A stretch of 19,171 nucleotides of DNA. It comes from Clostridiales bacterium (GTDB taxonomy: Bacteria; Bacillota; Clostridia; Lachnospirales; WRAX01). Position 1 is the first letter of the stretch; the number at the start of each line of letters is the position of its first letter. The stretch is from NCBI GenBank assembly GCA_031277155.1, contig JAITMW010000080.1, positions 1-19,171 on the forward strand, read 5' to 3'. The position numbers were made by a program, and so were the translations under genes. This document shows positions 14,526-19,171 of this stretch, in pieces. Below the pieces are notes generated by a model. The model made no database searches. It had not been told where the DNA came from and saw only the letters and a program-made list of their open reading frames with translations.

Positions 14526-15809
14526 TCATGCCTCTTTGGCTTGCTTGGCGGGGGCTTTAGGCGCCGGTGCTTTGCCCACTATGTCTTTCAAAGCCAAAAT
14601 GCGCTTCATTTCGTTATGCGCAATCATAAAGGCTTCGTCCGTGCCCATGCCCGGCTTTGCCAGCATCTGCTCCGGGGATGTGGCCATGGCTATATGGGCG
14701 CAAATTTGTGCGCTGCGGTCGGTTTCGTTGCAGCTGCCGCCCAGATATGCGCCCATGCCGTTGGCCTTGCAATATAACACGGCCTCGATGGTGTTGTTTA
14801 TGCCGCCCAGGTCGGGTGTTTTAATTTGCGCCTGATGGCCGGCCTTGTTGTCGGTGAAGTCCTTGACATCTTGCAGGGTGTTGCACCATTCGTCTGCCAC
14901 AAGCTCTACCTTCACGCCGCGCTTTTCCCCTATTTCGCGAATTTTGGCCAGGGCCGCGATTTGCCCGGCCACAGAGCCGGCGTCAATTGGTCCTTCTATG
15001 CGCACTTTAAAGGGCAGGGCGACCTCTTCCAGCTTGCCCAGATAGTCCACAAGGGATTTATAATCCGAGCCAAAAATCTCGCCCAACATGCCATATACAT
15101 CAAGCTGTATGACGGGTTTGTAATTTTCGTCCACGCGCACTTGGTATATGCGGTTGCGCAGCCAAAGGACATATTCCATAATAAGCTCGCCCTTTTTGCC
15201 TGACTTTTTGAGATTGTTAAACAGTGCGTGGGGCAAAACATCCACGGATTTTAATATCATTTTGTCGGCGTTTAGATATCTGTCATCGCCGGATTGCGTG
15301 AAGATAGGTATCATCTTGTCTGAAATAGTTGTGTTATATTCGTCGGCGATAACCTGGGCCATCAGCTTGCGGTTGGCCTTGGCCACCGCGTCCAGGGCGG
15401 CCTGGGTGATGCCATAGCGTATGGCCGTGTGCAGCACATAGCCGTCGTCCACGATAGAATCCAGCTCTGCGGCCAGCTCTTTAAAGCCGCCGATGCTGCG
15501 GCCAACCAAAAGGGGCTTTACCGCCCGATTTATCACGGGGATGAAGTCGTCCGCCAAAAACAGCGGGTCGCGGCCGCTGGCACCGGAATATTGCACAGCG
15601 GCGCAATCCCCATGGGCCACCTGCCCGTCTTCCAGCACAAACATCACAGAAATGCTTTCGCCCGACTTGCGGATGCTGCGAAAGCCCGCCGTAACAGGCT
15701 CGCCTTTATAGGTGTTGCCATCGGCCACGGCATTGGTCTTAATGGCCTTTTGGTCGTCGAAGAAAAAGCCGGAGCGGCCGGGGCTGCATACCACATCAAT
15801 AATTTTCAT
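14526..15809 (-). CDS. mal: Methylaspartate ammonia-lyase
   Basis: Enolase-superfamily enzyme that eliminates ammonia from L-threo-3-methylaspartate to give mesaconate, second step of the methylaspartate route of glutamate fermentation. The 427 residues carry all catalytic positions known from the Clostridium tetanomorphum enzyme, shifted by at most one: His194, metal ligands Asp237 (IQLDVYG), Glu272 (RIEGPID) and Asp306 (VADEW), and catalytic Lys330 (QIKTPDLGG). The usual length is about 413; the excess is a C-terminal Ala/Pro/Lys tail (GKAPAPKAPAKQAKEA) that looks like a flexible extension. ATG follows GAGAGGAG. It lies downstream of glmE with two Uma2 genes in between. Confidence 0.97.
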   Translation of the reverse strand: MKIIDVVCSPGRSGFFFDDQKAIKTNAVADGNTYKGEPVTAGFRSIRKSGESISVMFVLEDGQVAHGDCAAVQYSGASGRDPLFLADDFIPVINRAVKPLLVGRSIGGFKELAAELDSIVDDGYVLHTAIRYGITQAALDAVAKANRKLMAQVIADEYNTTISDKMIPIFTQSGDDRYLNADKMILKSVDVLPHALFNNLKKSGKKGELIMEYVLWLRNRIYQVRVDENYKPVIQLDVYGMLGEIFGSDYKSLVDYLGKLEEVALPFKVRIEGPIDAGSVAGQIAALAKIREIGEKRGVKVELVADEWCNTLQDVKDFTDNKAGHQAQIKTPDLGGINNTIEAVLYCKANGMGAYLGGSCNETDRSAQICAHIAMATSPEQMLAKPGMGTDEAFMIAHNEMKRILALKDIVGKAPAPKAPAKQAKEA

Positions 15810-15839
15810 AATATTTCTCCTCTCAAAGTTGTTTTTGTC

Positions 15840-15864
15840 GCGGGGGCAGATGGGCGCCCCTATG
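15840..15864. repeat. Degenerate palindromic element at the end of a Uma2 gene
   Basis: GCGGGGGCAGATGGG followed by CGCCCCTATG resembles the GCGGGCG…CGCCCCTACGG pattern of the other elements, but the left arm has diverged. The Uma2 stop codon (15860-15862) lies inside it. Together with the mal ribosome binding site it fills the 50-base gap between the two genes. Confidence 0.4.
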
Positions 15865-16477
15865 AAAATACCTCTTTCATGTCTATCTCAAAGCCCGGCA
15901 ATATGCCCACGGGCACAATATCCTGCGCGCCGTAAAGGCTAATGACATAATTGTCGTTAATCAGCCTGAAAATCTGTATTTTGTCGAATTCCGGGTCTAT
16001 AAACCAAATTTCCGGCACGCGGGCATCATGATACTTTTGGAATTTTTTTGTTGTGTCCAAATTGGAGTTGGATGGCGATAAAACCTCGACAACAAGGTCC
16101 GGCGCGCCTTTTACGGCCTTGCCGTCCGCCAGCTTATCAAGGTCGCAAACCACAAGAAGGTCGGGCTGCACAACGGTGTCGTCAGAGCCTTTGTCGTCTT
16201 TGTCAGACTTATCAGCATAAAGCCGTACATCAAAAGGCGCGTGATAGACCTCGCATGTTTTGTCCTTTAAATAGGTGCTGAATTCCCGGATTAAATTAGC
16301 AGAGATTTTCTGGTGCTTTCTGTTAGGCGAGGCCATGGCATGTGGGGCATCAGCGCCATAGGCAGAACCCATAAGATAAGGCACGCCGTCAATCAGCTCC
16401 CATCTTTCATCCTCGGGCCAATTAAGCAAATCGGCGTAGGTATAACGCTTTTCATCAAGCTTTAATGCAGCGGACAT
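15860..16477 (-). CDS. Uma2 family protein (putative PD-(D/E)XK nuclease), copy 1
   Basis: A 205-residue Uma2 (DUF820) protein, a family predicted to have the PD-(D/E)XK restriction-endonuclease fold. Candidate active-site positions: Asp106 in VQPDLLVV, Asp127 and Glu131 in APDLVVEVLSPS, and Lys144/145 in TTKKFQKY. The start is supported by AAAGGAG. It is a near-duplicate of the next gene upstream (16500-17081), especially at the 5' end and around 16100-16200. Unlike that copy it has about 12 extra residues near 36-47 (GSAYGADAPHAM). Biological role of Uma2 proteins is unsettled; they often occur in many copies per genome. Confidence 0.9.
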   Translation of the reverse strand: MSAALKLDEKRYTYADLLNWPEDERWELIDGVPYLMGSAYGADAPHAMASPNRKHQKISANLIREFSTYLKDKTCEVYHAPFDVRLYADKSDKDDKGSDDTVVQPDLLVVCDLDKLADGKAVKGAPDLVVEVLSPSNSNLDTTKKFQKYHDARVPEIWFIDPEFDKIQIFRLINDNYVISLYGAQDIVPVGILPGFEIDMKEVFS

Positions 16478-16499
16478 TATATCACTCCTTTGCTTACGG

Positions 16500-17081
16500 T
16501 CAAAATATCTCTTTCATATTCACTTCAAAGCCCGGCAATATGCCCACGGGCACAATATCCTGCGCGCCGTAAAAGTCCATAGAATATTTGCCGTCGTTTT
16601 GTTGTCTATTAGCTTGCACCATGCCGGTCTCCGGGTCTACAAACCAAATTTCGGGCACATCTGCGTCACGATATTTTTGGAATTTTAACATTGTGTCGCG
16701 GGTGGAATTAGAGGGCGGCAAAATCTCCATGACAAAATCCGGCGCGCCTTTTACGGCCTTGCCGTCCGCCAGTTTGTCAAGGTCGCAAACCACAAGAAGG
16801 TCGGGCTGTACAACAGTGTCATCAGAGCCTTTGTCGTCCTCATCGTCTTTGTCGGCATAAAGCCGCACATCACAAGGCGCGACAAACACCTCGCAAGCTT
16901 TATCTTCTAAGTGTTCATGGAATTTTCTATGCAAACTTCCTAAAATTCTTTGGTGCTTTAAGTTTGGCGCCGCCATTGCGTAAGGCACGCCGTCAATCAG
17001 CTCCCATCTTTCATCCTCGGGCCAATTAAGCAAATCGGCGTAGGTATAACGCTTTTTATCAAGTTTTAATGCAGCGGACAT
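16500..17081 (-). CDS. Uma2 family protein (putative PD-(D/E)XK nuclease), copy 2
   Basis: A 193-residue Uma2 protein starting MSAALKLDKKRYTYADLLNW, nearly the same as copy 1. The start at 17081 has AAGGAGG six bases before it and lies just after the glmE stop; a longer frame up to 17384 runs antisense to nothing but overlaps glmE in another frame and is rejected. Differences from copy 1 fall in the predicted active site: SPS is PPS, TTKK is TMLK, and LVVEVL is FVMEIL, so this copy may have relaxed or altered activity. It precedes copy 1 by 22 bases, consistent with tandem duplication. Confidence 0.9.
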   Translation of the reverse strand: MSAALKLDKKRYTYADLLNWPEDERWELIDGVPYAMAAPNLKHQRILGSLHRKFHEHLEDKACEVFVAPCDVRLYADKDDEDDKGSDDTVVQPDLLVVCDLDKLADGKAVKGAPDFVMEILPPSNSTRDTMLKFQKYRDADVPEIWFVDPETGMVQANRQQNDGKYSMDFYGAQDIVPVGILPGFEVNMKEIF

Positions 17082-17094
17082 ATTGCCCCTCCTT

Positions 17095-18552
17095 TTATTT
17101 TGGCCGCCCCACCAGGCGCCCCTCGCTGATGGCGTAGATATCGTCGATGGACATCTGGAAGCCCACCTCGCGCTTTTCGTATTTTGCGCGCACTTCCAGC
17201 TTTTTTCGGTGAAAGTCGCGTATATGGCGGCTAAAGGGCAGGTTGCCAAATTCCAATATGCGCACGGCGCCGTCAGAGTCCCTTGCGGGAAAGGCCAGGT
17301 CGGCATTGTGCTTGCTGGGCGAAAACGGAATGTCGATAACGCCGGCCTGGAAGGCGCGCACGGCGCCAATGGCGATGTCGCCATAGCCCAGCTCCAGCGT
17401 TTTGTCTATGATGGATTTTGTTTCCATTTCTATCAGGCCGCTTTCCAGATATACGTCATGAAGCTCCAACAGGTTTTGGCCTTTCAGCATGTTTACAACC
17501 TGCTTTGTGGCCTTAAGGCCCGCGGCGTTGGCCTCCATTGTGGGCACGCCCATGGCTTCGTGAGGGGTCTTTACAATGACCTTTGTGGCACCGCCCAGCA
17601 CAGCAGCGGCGGCACCCCAGGAGATTACGCCAAAGGCCATGGATTCGTCATGGGGAAAGCCGCCCATCCATTGGTGTAACACGGTGGTGATATACACATC
17701 GGTATAGCCGAACATATCCAGATAGTGGCGCGTAAGATTGCGCAGGGACTTTATCGCGGCCACATCCTGCACAATATTCCCCAGCTGCCCATAGCCCACG
17801 GTGATGTTTTTGCAGCCTTGGGTGGCGGCCAGCAGGCTTTCGATGATGGCCACGGAATGAGAGATGCAAGGCGGCACCAGCGTACCCGTCAGCGGGCCGA
17901 AGGGCTCTCGGTTTATGCTGATGCCCTCTTCTTCAAATTTGCCCATAAGCCTGTCAATATATTGCCAATCGAAGATGGTTTTTTCCAGGGGTATGTCCTT
18001 GGAATATGGAATATTGTACGAAATGCCGCCGCCCTCGTAGGACGTAAAGCCGCCCGCCATGGTAATTTCCGCCAGCAGCCTGCCGTCAGGGGTGCCGTGG
18101 CGCACCTGTACCGGGCTTTTTACTGAAGATGTCACAGTGCGGCAGATATCCACGCCGTGATTTACCGCCGGAAAGCCGTTTAGCATAGAGCGCCCGTTGC
18201 GTATGCTTTCGTCAATGCCCACTTGGGCGTCTTCATAGCGATTGTGGCGCGTATAGCTGTCTATTGTGGTGGGCAGCAAATCCGCCTGGCCGGCATCTTC
18301 CAGATAGCGCAGCAGGCTTATATGCTCCCCGGGCAGCGCCACGCCCGCCCGTGGCTGCGTCAGCGTCACACCCTCGCCGTCGGCTTTAATCAGCTTGGCC
18401 GAAAAGCATTTTTCCGGCGGCAATGTCTTTTGATAGTCCACGGCATTTTTAAAATCCACCGTGGCGCCCGTGTTCCAGTCCAAAAGCACGTCCTTTTGTA
18501 ACTTATAAAACAAATCGTCGCTTAATTTCTCGTTTTTCAGCATAATGTCCAT
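17095..18552 (-). CDS. glmE: Glutamate mutase (methylaspartate mutase) epsilon subunit
   Basis: Large catalytic subunit of adenosylcobalamin-dependent glutamate mutase, which rearranges L-glutamate to L-threo-3-methylaspartate. The 485-residue length matches the family. The substrate-binding arginines known from Clostridium cochlearium GlmE are present with a shift of two: Arg68 (TQPRAG), Arg102 (YTRHN), Arg151 (VQVRHGTPD), together with Glu173, Tyr179 and Tyr183. The cobalamin-binding sigma subunit (glmS) and mutL are not in the window and may lie beyond the right edge. The ATG overlaps the stop of the upstream Uma2 gene (TAATG), with AAGGGGAG eight bases before. Also called mutE. Confidence 0.97.
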   Translation of the reverse strand: MDIMLKNEKLSDDLFYKLQKDVLLDWNTGATVDFKNAVDYQKTLPPEKCFSAKLIKADGEGVTLTQPRAGVALPGEHISLLRYLEDAGQADLLPTTIDSYTRHNRYEDAQVGIDESIRNGRSMLNGFPAVNHGVDICRTVTSSVKSPVQVRHGTPDGRLLAEITMAGGFTSYEGGGISYNIPYSKDIPLEKTIFDWQYIDRLMGKFEEEGISINREPFGPLTGTLVPPCISHSVAIIESLLAATQGCKNITVGYGQLGNIVQDVAAIKSLRNLTRHYLDMFGYTDVYITTVLHQWMGGFPHDESMAFGVISWGAAAAVLGGATKVIVKTPHEAMGVPTMEANAAGLKATKQVVNMLKGQNLLELHDVYLESGLIEMETKSIIDKTLELGYGDIAIGAVRAFQAGVIDIPFSPSKHNADLAFPARDSDGAVRILEFGNLPFSRHIRDFHRKKLEVRAKYEKREVGFQMSIDDIYAISEGRLVGRPK

Positions 18553-19127
18553 TAGGAAATCTCCCCTTCTTCTGTTTCGAAGATGTCTTTCATGTCAATT
18601 GTAAAGTCGGGCAGGATGCCCACGGTGATTTTATCGTCACGATGATAGAAGTCTATTATATATCCTCCGCTGTCATTTCTTTTGTATACCAGCATTGTTC
18701 CCGCCTCGGGGCCTGCGAACCAAATTTCCCTTACGCCCGCCTTGCAATATTTGGCAAGCTTTTTTGTGGTGTCATAGCCCGCGGTGGAGGGCGAAAGGAT
18801 TTCAATAACAAGGTCCGGCGCGCCTTTAACAGATTTGCCGTCCGCAATTTTTTCCGGGTCGCAAATAACAAGCAAGTCCGGCTGCACAACGGTGTCGTCG
18901 CCCCTTTCCCAATTTAGGCGAACATCAAGGGGCGGGAACACCTCGCATTTTTTGCCGTCGAGATGTTCGCCAAACCTTCTCAAAAGCCTGCCGGAAATCC
19001 TTTGATGGCTGACCGTGGGCATTGCCATAAAATAAATCTCGCCGTCAATCAATTCGCATCTTGGCTCGTTGTCCCATGCGTAGTAATCTTCATAGGTAAA
19101 ATGCCCTTTCTCTTGTTGCAGTTGCAT
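18552..19127 (-). CDS. Uma2 family protein (putative PD-(D/E)XK nuclease), copy 3
   Basis: A 191-residue Uma2 protein, more distant from copies 1 and 2. Candidate active-site residues are all present: Asp84 (VQPDLLVI), Asp105 and Glu109 (APDLVIEILSPS), Lys122/123 (TTKKLAKY). ATG follows GAGGAGG. Its stop overlaps the glmE start (TAATG), so it is translationally coupled to the mutase subunit. It begins one base after the stop of a further Uma2 gene at the window edge. Confidence 0.92.
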   Translation of the reverse strand: MQLQQEKGHFTYEDYYAWDNEPRCELIDGEIYFMAMPTVSHQRISGRLLRRFGEHLDGKKCEVFPPLDVRLNWERGDDTVVQPDLLVICDPEKIADGKSVKGAPDLVIEILSPSTAGYDTTKKLAKYCKAGVREIWFAGPEAGTMLVYKRNDSGGYIIDFYHRDDKITVGILPDFTIDMKDIFETEEGEIS

Positions 19128-19128
19128 A

Positions 19129-19171
19129 TCACGCCTCCTCGAAGATGTCTTTCATGTCGATTGTAAGCTCC
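19129..19171 (-). CDS. Uma2 family protein, C-terminal end only (copy 4, cut by the window edge)
   Basis: The last 13 codons read ELTIDMKDIFEEA and stop at 19129-19131. They match the C-terminal FTIDMKDIFE of copy 3, so a fourth Uma2 gene lies directly upstream and is cut by the right edge. The GAGGAGG that serves copy 3 is within its final codons. Confidence 0.7.
   Translation of the reverse strand, partial: ELTIDMKDIFEEA

Noticed and set aside
15860..17081. Insertion sequence carrying the Uma2 genes
   Set aside because: No transposase, no terminal inverted repeats or target duplications found around them; only a degenerate palindrome at 15840-15864.

Overview
The window looks like a chromosomal segment of an anaerobic, amino-acid-fermenting Firmicute of the class Clostridia, moderately GC-rich and probably uncultured. 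This rests on the protein families present (a bacterial LeuS, FtsQ/DivIB next to FtsZ, and the B12-dependent 3-methylaspartate pathway of glutamate fermentation) and on strong AGGAGG-type ribosome binding sites at almost every gene. It is an inference, not a taxonomic assignment.

Layout. Left arm, + strand: leuS (19-2439), then a hairpin whose 3' arm is also the ribosome binding site of the next gene, then a one-TM protein of unknown role (2506-3048). Positions 3049-3250 hold two GC-rich palindromic repeats between convergent genes. Everything to the right is on the - strand. A division unit, promoter-ftsQ-ftsZ-yfbR (5871 down to 3251), is followed by a run of tightly packed genes from the right edge down to 5905.

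That run carries most of the methylaspartate pathway: the glutamate mutase catalytic subunit (glmE), methylaspartate ammonia-lyase (mal), a two-subunit class I hydro-lyase best read as mesaconate hydratase, and a cobalamin adenosyltransferase (cobO) that could supply the mutase cofactor. An AtuA/DUF1446 + DUF4387 pair and a DUF1576 membrane protein accompany them. The glmS and mutL genes and a citramalate lyase are not in the window. Interleaved in the same direction, often with overlapping stop and start codons, are genes with no obvious metabolic role: three complete Uma2-type putative nucleases plus the end of a fourth, a lipoprotein, a small alpha/beta-barrel protein, an FkbM methyltransferase, and a secreted seven-repeat RCC1 protein.

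Most notable: (1) the FkbM methyltransferase gene is split by an uninterrupted (AG)13 tract, and losing one unit restores a 342-codon frame, as in a phase-variable contingency gene; (2) a palindromic element of one family lies between genes and also inside two unrelated coding sequences, leuS and the AtuA gene; (3) an uncatalogued 39-residue one-TM protein is encoded between the two hydro-lyase subunits and overlaps the second by 8 bases.
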